DNA of 64,000 nt, from positions 265,847-329,846 of the forward strand of contig CAWKNX010000003.1 of NCBI GenBank assembly GCA_963851085.1. The letters run 5' to 3'. Below, one piece after another: positions 26,100 to 34,709 of the stretch. The translations under genes were made by a program, and so were the position numbers. The notes beneath the pieces are model-generated. The model saw only the letters and a program-made list of their open reading frames with translations, had not been told where the DNA came from and did no database searches. Within the stretch, counting starts at the first letter, position 1; each line of letters opens with the position of its first letter. The DNA comes from DATFVJ01 sp963851085 (GTDB lineage Bacteria > Actinomycetota > Actinomycetes > Streptosporangiales > Streptosporangiaceae).

Positions 26100-27718
26100 A
26101 GGTCCCGAGCATGCGCGCGGCACTCGCGGCCGATGCCGAGATCGGCGCGGGCAACGTGGTCAGCATCCGGATGGCAGGTGGCGCCGGTCTCGACGACCCG
26201 GTCGTCACGTTCGACAGCGATGTCGACGGCTCACCCGCCTGGCAGCCGCTGACGGTGCGGCAACTCGACCGGATGGCCGCGGCGCGCGCCGCGGCGCTGC
26301 ACGGCCTTGGCATCGGGATGCGTGACCCGGTCGCGGTCATCGCTCCTACCGCTGCCGACACCGCGCTGGCCTTCCTCGGCCTCACCCGCCTCGGCGCGAT
26401 CCCGGCGTTGATCAATCCATATCTGCCCACCGAACTCGCCGCGGAGTACATCCGCCGCCTCGGCGCGGTGGGGCTGATCACCGACGCGGCGCACGCGGAG
26501 CAGTTGTCCTCCCACGGCATCGCCACCCCGCGGCTTCCCGACGTCTCGGGCCTTGGCCGCGGCGATCCGGAAAGCTCTCCGCCCCCCTACAGGTATTACC
26601 CCACCGACCCGGTGGCGATCACGCATTCTTCGGGCACGACCGGCCTGCCCAAGGCGGTCGTGCACTCGCATGGCAGCCTGTTCGCCGCGATCAGGTACCG
26701 GCTGCGACTGCCGAGACCGCAAGGTACCGAGCGGATGCTGAGTGCCCTGCCGTGCCCGCACGCGGCGGGCCTGATCGTGCTCAACCTCGCGCTGTGCAAC
26801 GGCGGGCAGATGCTCATGCTGTCCAGGCAGACAGGGCCGAGCGTGCTCGACGCGATCGAACGGTGGCGGCAGGCCTGCGTGGTCGGATTCTCCACCACCT
26901 GGCCGGACCTGGTGAAGGCGGATCTGTCCCAGCGCGATCTGGATTGCGTGGCCCTGTGGTGGAACACCGGCGACTGCGCCCACGAGGCGCACATCCGGCG
27001 GCTGATCGGGCATGGCTCAAGGGACACGGTCACGTCGGCTGGCCGGGTGCGGCAGCCGGGCTCGGTGTTCGTCGACGGCCTCGGCTCCAGCGAGATGGGG
27101 CACTCGCACTTCCACATCGCCCATACCCAGGACTCGAACCGGTACGGCCGGTGTATCGGGCGCGCCCACTCGTTCGCCGACGCGCGGGTCTTCGGGCCGG
27201 ACGGCGAGGAACTGCCGCCCGGCGAGGTGGGAGAGCTCGGCACGAGTTCTCCCACGGTTTCGCTCGGCTACTGGAACGACTCGGCCACCACCTACCGGAC
27301 CCGGATCCGCGGCTATTTCCTTACCGGGGATCTGGTCTATCGCGATGAGGAAGGCTACTTCTACCACCTGGACAGGAAGGCCGACTCGGTCGATCTCGGC
27401 GGCGGCGCGCGCCTCTACACGGCAGCGTCAGAGGAACGGATCCTCGCGCGCTGCCCCGACGTTCTCGACTGCACGGTCGTGGCGGTTTCCGAGGGTGGGC
27501 GGGTGGTCACCGACGTGCTTCTCCAGCTCGATCCGGCGGCGGTCGCCGCCGGGCCGGTCGATCGCACCGAGCAGGTGCGCGCCGCGCTCGACGAGCGCGT
27601 CGCCGCCACGGTACGCCATGTCATACCTGTCGACGACGGCAACATCCCGCTGACTGCGACCGGCAAGGTCCGCAAGTTCGTGCTGCGGCAGCGCCACCTG
27701 GCGGAAGCGTCACGATGA
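26096..27718 (+). CDS. AMP-dependent acyl/aryl ligase 2
   Basis: A 540-residue ANL enzyme with complete motifs: ITHSSGTTGLPKAVVHSH (A3), GLGSSEMGHSHFH (A5), YFLTGDLVYRDEEGYFY (A7), DRKADSVDLGGGARLY (A8, unusual DLGGG) and TATGKVRKFVLRQ (A10 lysine). It is larger and more canonical than ligase 1. It presumably activates a carboxylic acid as adenylate for CoA or for one of the two carriers. Start ATG overlaps the previous stop and its stop overlaps the next start. Substrate not predictable from sequence alone. Confidence 0.86.
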   Translation: MKVPSMRAALAADAEIGAGNVVSIRMAGGAGLDDPVVTFDSDVDGSPAWQPLTVRQLDRMAAARAAALHGLGIGMRDPVAVIAPTAADTALAFLGLTRLGAIPALINPYLPTELAAEYIRRLGAVGLITDAAHAEQLSSHGIATPRLPDVSGLGRGDPESSPPPYRYYPTDPVAITHSSGTTGLPKAVVHSHGSLFAAIRYRLRLPRPQGTERMLSALPCPHAAGLIVLNLALCNGGQMLMLSRQTGPSVLDAIERWRQACVVGFSTTWPDLVKADLSQRDLDCVALWWNTGDCAHEAHIRRLIGHGSRDTVTSAGRVRQPGSVFVDGLGSSEMGHSHFHIAHTQDSNRYGRCIGRAHSFADARVFGPDGEELPPGEVGELGTSSPTVSLGYWNDSATTYRTRIRGYFLTGDLVYRDEEGYFYHLDRKADSVDLGGGARLYTAASEERILARCPDVLDCTVVAVSEGGRVVTDVLLQLDPAAVAAGPVDRTEQVRAALDERVAATVRHVIPVDDGNIPLTATGKVRKFVLRQRHLAEASR

Positions 27719-29001
27719 GCTGGCCAGGGGGGGACTGCGCCGCCGTTACGGGAATCGGCCTTGTCACCCCGCTCGGCCGCGACACCGGCGAGTTCTTCGA
27801 CGCGGTCTGCGCGGGCCGCTCCGGCCTCCGCGCACCGCCGGAGAAGCATCCGGTCGCGGAAACGCTCGAGGTGGTGGGGATCGCGCCGGAAATCGATGCC
27901 GCGTCGCTGCTCCCGCCGACCGAGCTGCGATGCGTCGACCGTTTCGTCCTGCTTGCCCTCGCCGCCGCGACGGATGCGCTCGCGGACGCGGGAATCGAAG
28001 CCGGGCGCGACGTCGACCCGTACCGGATCGCGGTGATCGCCGCCACCGGCGGTGGCGGCCTCGAGACGTTCGAGGAGTATTCCCACTCGCGTTTCCAGCG
28101 CGGGCGCCCCGCCGTGAGCGCGTATCTGCTGCCGGGGATGCTGTCCAACATGGCGACCGCGCGGATCGCCATCAAGCATCAGATCCAGGGCTACAGTACG
28201 GCGATCGTCACGGCCTGCGCGGCGGGTGCCCAGGCGATCGCGGAAGGCCTGCGTCTCATCCGCGATGGTGAAGCCGACGTCGTCATCTGCGGGGGCGCCG
28301 AGTCGCCCCTGCATCCGACCATCGCCGCCGCTTTCGCCAACGCGCGGGCGCTGGCCCGTGGATGGGCAGATCCCACGGCGGCGAGCAGGCCTTTCGACCG
28401 TGGCCGCAACGGCTTCGTGCTCGCGGAAGGCGCTTGCATGTTCGTGCTTGAGCGTGCCGCGTTCGCGCAGGCACGCGGCGCGGCAGCGTACGCCGACCTG
28501 ATCGGCTGGGGGGCGACGACCGACGCCCATCACCCGACGATGCCCCGTCCGGACGGTGCCGGCGCGGCCGAGTGCATGCGCAGGGCAATTGCCGGCGCGG
28601 GCCTGGGCCCAGCCGACGTCGGCTACGTGAACGCGCACGCGACGAGCACCAAGCGTGGTGATGCCGCCGAGGCGGCCGCCATCCGCTCCGTCTTCGGCGC
28701 CCACCGGCCGGCGGTCAGCTCGATCAAGGGGGTGACCGGCCATCTCCTTGGCGCCTCAGGCGCCGTCGAGGCCGCCGCGACGGCGCTCGCGGTTGGCCGC
28801 GGCGTCCTGCCGCCCACGCACAACCTCACCGATCCCGATCCGGCGTGCGACCTTGACCACGTGCGCGCAGCGGCCAGGACAGGTCAGGTGCACGCCGCCC
28901 TGTCGAATTCCTTCGCCTTCGGTGGCCACAACCTCAGCCTGCTTTTCGGCCGGTCAGGCACCAGCCCGAGCCGCACGACCACCGCACGAGGTGCACGATG
29001 A
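27715..29001 (+). CDS. FabF-like beta-ketoacyl synthase, complete active site
   Basis: A 428-residue condensing enzyme. The Cys is in AIVTACAAGAQAIAEG (near residue 168), the first His in NAHATSTKRGDAAEA (near 307) and the second His in SIKGVTGHLLGASG (near 344). NSFAFGGHN lies close to the C-terminus. This is the full Cys-His-His set of KAS II, so it should carry out decarboxylative Claisen condensation with malonyl-carrier protein. With the Asn-variant ketosynthase and the ketosynthase-like protein it could form a hetero-complex. No ketoreductase or dehydratase is encoded nearby, so a beta-keto product is expected unless primary-metabolism enzymes act. Confidence 0.9.
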   Translation: MSWPGGDCAAVTGIGLVTPLGRDTGEFFDAVCAGRSGLRAPPEKHPVAETLEVVGIAPEIDAASLLPPTELRCVDRFVLLALAAATDALADAGIEAGRDVDPYRIAVIAATGGGGLETFEEYSHSRFQRGRPAVSAYLLPGMLSNMATARIAIKHQIQGYSTAIVTACAAGAQAIAEGLRLIRDGEADVVICGGAESPLHPTIAAAFANARALARGWADPTAASRPFDRGRNGFVLAEGACMFVLERAAFAQARGAAAYADLIGWGATTDAHHPTMPRPDGAGAAECMRRAIAGAGLGPADVGYVNAHATSTKRGDAAEAAAIRSVFGAHRPAVSSIKGVTGHLLGASGAVEAAATALAVGRGVLPPTHNLTDPDPACDLDHVRAAARTGQVHAALSNSFAFGGHNLSLLFGRSGTSPSRTTTARGAR

Positions 29002-30478
29002 CCATTCAGGGGATCGACCACCTGGAGTTCTATGTCGCCGACGCGCGGCAGGCCGCTGGCCAGTTATGTGATGCCTACGGTTTCCGCGTGCACGGCGAGG
29101 GTAGCCCGCGCACCGGGCTGGCGGGCCAGCGGTCGGTGCTCGTCCGGCTGCGGGATATCCGCATCCTGCTCACCTCCGGTCTTTCCGCCGATCACCCGGC
29201 CGTCAGGTATGTGCGCAGGCACGGCGACGGCGTGGCGGTCATCGCGTTAGCCACCGATGACGCGCACGCTGCGTTCGCCGAGGCGTTACGGCGGGGTGCC
29301 GATCCGGTGGCCGACCCGGTCGTATACGAGCGTGGCGTCAGCCGCACGACGTTCGCCTCGGTGTCAGCGTTCGGCGACGTCGCCCACAGGTTCGTTCAGC
29401 GGCTCGGGCCCGATGACGACTTCGCGCCCGGCGTCATCCGGCGGCAGTCGCTAGGCAGTGCCGCCCCGGGGGAGCGACCCCCCGGGATCCCCCCGCAGGA
29501 GCCGTTGCCGCATCCGCGGCAGTCGCTAGGCAGTGCCGCCCCGGGGGGACGACCCCCGGGATCCCCCCGCAGGAGCCGTTGCCGCATCCGCGGCAGTCGC
29601 TAGGCAGTGCCGCCCCGGGGGAGCGACCCCCCGGGATCCCCCCGCAGGAGCCGTTGCCGCATCCGCGGCAGTCGCTAGGCAGTGCCGCCCCGGGGGGACG
29701 GCCCCCCGGGATCCCCCCGCAGGAGCCGTTGCCGCATCCGCGGCAGTCGTTAAGGATCATGGAGGGTCACCACGGCGGACCCGGAGACGAGGATCGGTCG
29801 GACGCCCCGGCCGACCGCGATGACGTCCTCGAGGTGATCGACCACATCGCCGCCTGCGTGCCCGCGGGAACGCTCGGCGCGGTGGCCGGTGCCTACGGCG
29901 ACATCTTCGGCTTCTCCCAGATCTTCGCAGAGCGCATCGAGGTCGGCGGCCAGGCGATGGACTCGAGGGTGGTGCAGAGCCCGTCAGCCGGGGTGACGCT
30001 GACCCTGCTGGAGCCCGCCGGAAGCGGGGATCCGGGTCAGATCGACGAATTCCTGCTGTCGCACGGCGGCCCCGGAGTGCAGCACGTGGCGTTCCGCACG
30101 CCAGGTATCGCCGAGGCGGTGCGGATCCTGGAAAAGCGCGGCGTGCGGTTCCTTGCCACCCCGCCCGCATACTACGACGCGCTCGAACGCCGGCTTGGCG
30201 CGGCGGAGCTTCCGGTGCAGGAACTCCGGGACCTCAATGTGCTCGCTGACCGCGACCCGTGGGGGCTGATGTTCCAGATCTTCACCCAGTCGGTGCACCC
30301 GAGGCGGACTCTCTTCTTCGAGCTGATCGAGCGACGGGGCGCGCTCACGTTCGGCAGCGGGAACATTCGTGCCCTTTATGAGGCGGTCGCACGTGAGCAC
30401 GCTGCCGCCGGGCCCCCGCAGGCCGGACCGCCGCCCGCCCCCGGCCAGGGATCCGGCGGCGCGCCGGCTGATTCGTGA
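28998..30478 (+). CDS. hmaS: 4-hydroxymandelate synthase with a repeat-expanded linker, frameshifted
   Basis: Two vicinal-oxygen-chelate domains as in 4-hydroxyphenylpyruvate dioxygenase. Domain 1 (28998-29441) has IQGIDHLEFYVADARQ. Domain 2 (from about 29770) has iron ligands in VIDHIAACVP, GVQHVAFRTPG and LFFELIERRG, and the C-terminal FGSGNIRALYEAV. FGSGN together with hmO and hpgT favours hydroxymandelate synthase (4-hydroxyphenylpyruvate + O2 to 4-hydroxymandelate + CO2) over homogentisate formation. The linker is replaced by four 75-bp in-frame units (RQSLGSAAPGERPPGIPP). Unit 2 is 74 bp, one C short near 29551-29555, which breaks the frame. Coupled ATGA to the ketosynthase. Confidence 0.83.
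29442..29740 (+). repeat. Four tandem 75-bp repeats inside hmaS
   Basis: Units at 29442-29516 (75), 29517-29590 (74), 29591-29665 (75) and 29666-29740 (75), then a partial CGGCAGTCG. Each starts CGGCAGTCGCTAGGCAGTG and contains a hairpin of CCCGGGGG..CGA..CCCCCGGG followed by ATCCCC. Units 1 and 3 carry GGGGGAGCGA and units 2 and 4 GGGGGGACG, giving Gly-Glu or Gly-Gly. 75 bp is 25 codons, so only the 74-bp unit disrupts the frame. Confidence 0.95.
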
Positions 30479-30510
30479 TGCGGCACGGACCGCCGCCTGG
30501 GAGGCAGATC

Positions 30511-31431
30511 ATGTCCACGTCGTTCAGGCCCGCGGAGGCGTTCATGCTGACGGCCGGCGAGCGCGGCTTGCTGCCATCAGACGCCGACGTCCAGTGGTAC
30601 GCGGAACACGGCTGGTATCTGTCCAAACGGCTGCTCACCGACGAGGAGACCGAGACGCTGCACACCGCGAGCGAGCGGTACTACGCGGGTCAGCGTGACC
30701 GCGTGTTACCGCGGCGGCCACCGAACCTCGCCTACTGGCAGCCGTCACACGGGCAGGTCCAGCGGCACAACGACTACGTTCACTACGAAAGCGACGAACT
30801 CGCGCGTATTCTCCGCAAGCCGCTCATCGGGGCGGTCGCCGCACGGCTGGCGGGAAGCAGCGAGACCAGGATCTTCCAGGCGACGCTCATCTACAAGCCG
30901 CCGCTGCGGGACGAGCAGACGAACCTCGTGCCGTGGCACGCCGACCGGCACTACTGGCAGACCTGCACATCCGAGCGGATGCTGACCGCTTTCATCCCGT
31001 TCCACGACTGCGGCGAGGACATGGGCACGATCACGATGATCGACGGGAGTCACCGGTGGAAGGAGCCGCCGGGCGGAGACGACTCCACCCGCCACTTCGC
31101 GCAGCGTGACCGCGGCGAGCTCGAGGCCCTGCTCGCCGAGACGGCACGCTTCAACGGGGCCGAGGTGGTGCAGACCCCGATGGTGATCCCGAAGGGCCAT
31201 ATGAGCTTCCATCACTGCCGGATCTACCACGGCAGCGGGGCGAACGTGAGTGGCCGCCCACGGCGCAGCGTGTCACTGCACATGCAGGACGGCGAGAACC
31301 AGTGGCGGCGCTACCTCCGCCCGGACGGCGGCACCCTCGTCTACAACAACGACGTCCTCGTCCGCAGGACGAGCGGCGGCACGCCGGACTACGCCGACCC
31401 CGTGTACTGCCCAGTGACATGGAGGGCTTAG
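30511..31431 (+). CDS. Phytanoyl-CoA dioxygenase (PhyH)-family Fe(II)/2-oxoglutarate oxygenase
   Basis: A 306-residue double-stranded beta-helix oxygenase. The facial triad is visible as LVPWHADRHYWQ (His-x-Asp) and FHHCRIYHGSGANVSG (distal His), followed by a 2-oxoglutarate-binding arginine in RPRRSVSLHM. I chose ATG 30511 for its GGGAGG site; a GTG at 30475 overlaps the hmaS stop. In this operon it could hydroxylate a carrier-bound aryl or amino acid. Such oxygenases also halogenate, but halogenases need Gly/Ala in place of the Asp, which is present here, so hydroxylation is expected. Confidence 0.87.
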   Translation: MSTSFRPAEAFMLTAGERGLLPSDADVQWYAEHGWYLSKRLLTDEETETLHTASERYYAGQRDRVLPRRPPNLAYWQPSHGQVQRHNDYVHYESDELARILRKPLIGAVAARLAGSSETRIFQATLIYKPPLRDEQTNLVPWHADRHYWQTCTSERMLTAFIPFHDCGEDMGTITMIDGSHRWKEPPGGDDSTRHFAQRDRGELEALLAETARFNGAEVVQTPMVIPKGHMSFHHCRIYHGSGANVSGRPRRSVSLHMQDGENQWRRYLRPDGGTLVYNNDVLVRRTSGGTPDYADPVYCPVTWRA

Positions 31432-31433
31432 CC

Positions 31434-32405
31434 GTGCCGCAGGCGGCGAGCGAGCTCTACCGGACGATGCGGCTGATCCGCAGCTTCGAGGAACGGGCGC
31501 TGCAACTGGTGAAGTCGGGCGACATCGTCGGTGGCACCCATCCGTACATCGGCCAGGAGGCGGTCGCCACCGGTGTCTGCGCGGCGCTGCGCGGCGATGA
31601 CCTCATCACGGGAACGCACCGCGGTCATGGGCACGTTCTCGCCAAGGGCGGCGATCCACGGCGCGTGCTCGCCGAGCTCGCGGGCAAGGAGACCGGGCTC
31701 AACCGTGGCCGTGGCGGCTCGATGCACGCCGCCGACCTCGGGCTGGGCATCCTGGGTGCCAACGCGATCGTGGGTGCCGCCGCCCCGATCAGCGTCGGTG
31801 CCGCGTGGTCGGCGCGCCGGACGGGCAGCGGCCAGGTGGTGGCGACCTTCTTCGGCGACGGCGCGCTCAACCAGGGCGTGCTGCTCGAGGCGATGAACCT
31901 GGCCTCGCTGTGGAGCCTGCCCGTCCTGTTCGTGTGCGAGAACAACGGCTACGCGACCACGATGCCGTTCGCGACCTCGGTGGCAGGGACCGCGGCCGGC
32001 CGCGCGGAGGCGTTCGGCATCACGGCGCGGTCGGTCGACGGGATGGACGTCGAGCAGGTCCGGGACGCGGCGGCCGACATGGTCTCCCGCGCCCGTGGCG
32101 GGCAGGGCCCGGGCTTCCTCGAGTGCATGACCTATCGGTTCGGCCCGCATCACACGATGGAGTACCGGCTCAAGCTCTCCTACCGCTCCGCGGCCGAGAT
32201 AGCACGGTGGAAGGAGCGTGACCCGCTCGACATCGAGGGAGCCAGGCTCGCCGCAGGGGACAGGGAGCGGATCGACGAGGAGGTCGCGGCGGTCATCGAT
32301 GCGGCGGCCGAGTTCGCGCGCTCGAGCCCATCGCCGGATCCGGCGGGCGCGCTCGACTTTCTCTATGCCAGCGGCCTGCGGCCCCGGGCGGGGGGAGCCG
32401 CCTGA
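31434..32405 (+). CDS. 2-oxoacid dehydrogenase E1 alpha subunit
   Basis: A ~323-residue ThDP-dependent E1 alpha (pyruvate/acetoin dehydrogenase type): YRTMRLIRSFEERAL at the start, THPYIGQEAVATGV, GTHRGHGHVLAKG and NRGRGGSMHAAD. The ThDP/Mg motif is FFGDGALNQGVLLEAMN to VFVCENN-type sequence (LFVCENNGYATT). GTG 31434 has a GGAGGG site 7 nt upstream; ATG 31419 overlapping the oxygenase is the alternative. It pairs with the next gene. The substrate is a 2-oxoacid; given the pathway around it, 4-hydroxybenzoylformate or 4-hydroxyphenylpyruvate is an attractive guess. No E2 or E3 lies in the window. Confidence 0.88.
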   Translation: MPQAASELYRTMRLIRSFEERALQLVKSGDIVGGTHPYIGQEAVATGVCAALRGDDLITGTHRGHGHVLAKGGDPRRVLAELAGKETGLNRGRGGSMHAADLGLGILGANAIVGAAAPISVGAAWSARRTGSGQVVATFFGDGALNQGVLLEAMNLASLWSLPVLFVCENNGYATTMPFATSVAGTAAGRAEAFGITARSVDGMDVEQVRDAAADMVSRARGGQGPGFLECMTYRFGPHHTMEYRLKLSYRSAAEIARWKERDPLDIEGARLAAGDRERIDEEVAAVIDAAAEFARSSPSPDPAGALDFLYASGLRPRAGGAA

Positions 32406-33367
32406 TGACCTGGCTGTCGTATGCGAAGGCGCTCAACCGGGCGCTGGGTGACGAGATGGCGCGCGACCCGGCAGTCTGCGTGTTCGGCGAGGACGTCCAG
32501 GCCGGGATCGCCGGGCTGACGTTGGGGCTGCACAAGCGTTTCGGCGGCGACCGCATCGTCGACATGCCCCTGTCGGAGCAGGCGTTCACCAGCATGGCCA
32601 CCGGCGCGGCCATGACGGGGACGCGGCCGGTAATCGAATTCCAGATACCTTCGCTGCTTTTCCTGGTTTTCGAGCAGATCGCCAACCATGCGCACAAGTT
32701 TTCATTGATGACTGGCGGCCAGGTAGCGGTCCCTGTCACGTACATCGTGCCGGGATCGGGTTCGCGGATGGGATGGGCAGGCCAGCACTCCGACCATCCG
32801 TACAGCCTTTTTGCCCACGTAGGAGTCAAGACGGTTGTCCCCTCGATGCCGTCCGACGTCTATGGCCTGCTCGTATCCGCGATCCGCGACGAAGATCCGA
32901 CCGTGATATTCGCTCCCACCGGTGCGATGGGAGTGCGCGAGGACATTACCTCCGAGCTCGTGGCTGTCCCGCTCGGCTCGGCGCGAATTCACCGGGGCGG
33001 GTCTGATGTCACCGTTGTCGCGGTCGGGCATCTCGTCCACGACGCGCTTGCGGTCGCGGCGGAAATCGCCGGCGACGTGTCGCTGGAAATCTTCGACCCG
33101 CGCACGCTGTACCCCTTCGACTGGGACGCGCTCATGTCGTCGTTGCGCAAGACCCGGCGCCTGGTAGTGATCGATGACTCCAACAGGTATTGCGGCTTCG
33201 GCGCTGAGGTGATCGCGACTGTCGCGGAGGAACTGCAACTGATCGCGCCGCCCAAGCGGGTGACCCGGCCGGACGGCGCCGTGCTGCCCTTCGCGCTGGA
33301 ACTCGACCGGGCTGTTCAGCCGAGCCGAGATCAGCTCGTGGCCGCGATCAGGGCGGTCATGAAGTAG
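32405..33367 (+). CDS. 2-oxoacid dehydrogenase E1 beta subunit
   Basis: A 320-residue E1 beta: VCVFGEDVQAGIAGLTLGL, RIVDMPLSEQAFTSMATG (cofactor-activating glutamate), PVIEFQIPSLLFLVFEQIAN, GWAGQHSDHPYSLFAH and FDPRTLYPFDWDAL. Its ATG shares one base with the stop of the alpha subunit (TGATG), so the two are made in equal amounts. Catalysis requires the alpha subunit, which holds ThDP at the interface. Compared with acetoin/pyruvate E1 beta proteins the length is normal. Confidence 0.88.
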   Translation: MTWLSYAKALNRALGDEMARDPAVCVFGEDVQAGIAGLTLGLHKRFGGDRIVDMPLSEQAFTSMATGAAMTGTRPVIEFQIPSLLFLVFEQIANHAHKFSLMTGGQVAVPVTYIVPGSGSRMGWAGQHSDHPYSLFAHVGVKTVVPSMPSDVYGLLVSAIRDEDPTVIFAPTGAMGVREDITSELVAVPLGSARIHRGGSDVTVVAVGHLVHDALAVAAEIAGDVSLEIFDPRTLYPFDWDALMSSLRKTRRLVVIDDSNRYCGFGAEVIATVAEELQLIAPPKRVTRPDGAVLPFALELDRAVQPSRDQLVAAIRAVMK

Positions 33368-33423
33368 CTGTTCCCGCGGCCTGACAGACTGGCCCGGACA
33401 GCGTCGTCCCCGAGGAGGTCTCC

Positions 33424-34452
33424 ATGCTGCCGTGGTCGGCTGAACTTGCCGGGCGAATCGACCGGCAGGTGATCGCCAGCGAGGCGCTGCGGGGCAATCC
33501 GCTCGGGGATCCGGCGCAGCGTCCGCTGTGGGTGCAGCTGCCACCTGGTTACGACGACGATCCCGCGCGCCGCTTTCCCTCCGTCTACGTGCTTCAGGGC
33601 TACACCGGTCATCTGTCGATGTGGGCGAACAGGCCAGCATACGGCCAGCCATTCCCCGAACTGGCCGACGAGGTGTTCGCGAGCGGGCAGGCACCCCCGG
33701 CGATCGTGGTGTACGTGGACGCGTGGACGGCCTACGGCGGCAGCCAGTTCGTCGACTCGGCAGGCACCGGGCGCTATCACACGTACCTGTGCGACGAGGT
33801 CGTCCCGTGGGTCGACGCCAGGTACCGCACGCTCGCGGGCCGTGACCATCGCGCGATCAGCGGCAAGTCGAGTGGCGGCTTCGGTGCGATGATCACGCCG
33901 ATGCTGCGGCCGGACCTTTTCTCTGCGCTGGCCACGCACGCTGGCGATTCGCTGTACGAGATGTGCTACATCCCGGGTCTGGCCACGGCGGTTCGGCACT
34001 TGCGCGATTACGACGGGGACATCATGGCTTGGTGGGCGGATTTCCGCTCCCGCCCGAACCTCCAGAAGGACGGCGATCTGGATCTGCTGATGCTCCTTGG
34101 CGTTTCCGCCTGCTTCTCGGCCGGCGACGACGGCGTGCCCGAGCTGCCGATGGAGCCGGACACGGGCGTACTGCGCGAGGGCGTCTGGCAGCGCTGGCTG
34201 GACTGGGATCCGGTCCGTATGGTGCCCGCGCACGCGGGCGCACTCCGCTCCATGCGCGCGATCTGGATCGACGCCGGCACCAGGGACGACTTCTTCCTCG
34301 ACTTGGGCGCCGCAGCGTTCCGGCAGGCGCTGGCCAATGCCGGCGTGCGGGACGACGCTATTGCTTTCGAGCTGTTCGACGGCAAGCACGGCGGTATCGG
34401 TTACCGGTATCCGATGGCGCTCGCCTGGCTCTGTGAGCGGATAGCGGCATAA
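33424..34452 (+). CDS. Putative esterase (PF00756-type alpha/beta hydrolase)
   Basis: A 342-residue enterochelin-esterase/antigen-85-like hydrolase without a signal peptide. It has PLWVQLPPGYDDDPA, FPSVYVLQGYTGH, and the nucleophile serine in AISGKSSGGFGAM near residue 143; the likely acid is in IDAGTRDDFFLD and the histidine in FDGKHGGIGY. A perfect AGGAGG site precedes the ATG. It follows the E1 beta gene after 56 bp and ends the rightward operon of the locus. A role as product-releasing thioesterase or lactone hydrolase is possible. Confidence 0.85.
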   Translation: MLPWSAELAGRIDRQVIASEALRGNPLGDPAQRPLWVQLPPGYDDDPARRFPSVYVLQGYTGHLSMWANRPAYGQPFPELADEVFASGQAPPAIVVYVDAWTAYGGSQFVDSAGTGRYHTYLCDEVVPWVDARYRTLAGRDHRAISGKSSGGFGAMITPMLRPDLFSALATHAGDSLYEMCYIPGLATAVRHLRDYDGDIMAWWADFRSRPNLQKDGDLDLLMLLGVSACFSAGDDGVPELPMEPDTGVLREGVWQRWLDWDPVRMVPAHAGALRSMRAIWIDAGTRDDFFLDLGAAAFRQALANAGVRDDAIAFELFDGKHGGIGYRYPMALAWLCERIAA

Positions 34453-34469
34453 CAGGCCCGGGGCTCCGC

Positions 34470-34709
34470 TCAGCCCAGGTCGTCGAACTCGCCGTCCTTG
34501 ACTCCCGCGATGAACGCACGCCACTCGGCTTCTGTGAACGCGAGTACCGGTCCGTCCGGGTTCTTGGAGTCACGCATGAGGATTAGCCGGCCGGCGCCCG
34601 CCTTGTGCGTGGGAACCGCTGCCTCGTCGTCCGTGACGGTGACCTCCACGGATTCTATTTCGCCGGTTTCATGGCCGCTTTCCCGCCATGCCGACCCAGA
34701 GCTGTCCAT
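34470..34709 (-). CDS. DUF397 domain protein
   Basis: A 79-residue protein with the DUF397 pattern: SGSAWRESGHETGEIESV at the start, then MRDSKNPDGPVLAFTE and WRAFIAGVKDGEFD at the C-terminus. In streptomycetes and relatives these small proteins normally sit beside an XRE-type HTH regulator and modulate it. No such partner is on either side here, so this copy is solitary. It is convergent with the esterase, 17 bp apart. Confidence 0.88.
   Translation of the reverse strand: MDSSGSAWRESGHETGEIESVEVTVTDDEAAVPTHKAGAGRLILMRDSKNPDGPVLAFTEAEWRAFIAGVKDGEFDDLG

Noticed and set aside
24046..29001. Complete aryl polyene or reducing type II PKS cluster
   Set aside because: No ketoreductase, dehydratase, enoyl reductase or acyltransferase genes are present; only condensing, carrier and ligase parts.
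29442..29740. CRISPR array
   Set aside because: Direct repeats are contiguous with no variable spacers and are in-frame coding units of hmaS.
30511..31431. Fe(II)/2OG halogenase
   Set aside because: The metal-binding Asp of the HxD motif is present (WHADRH), whereas halogenases carry Gly or Ala there.
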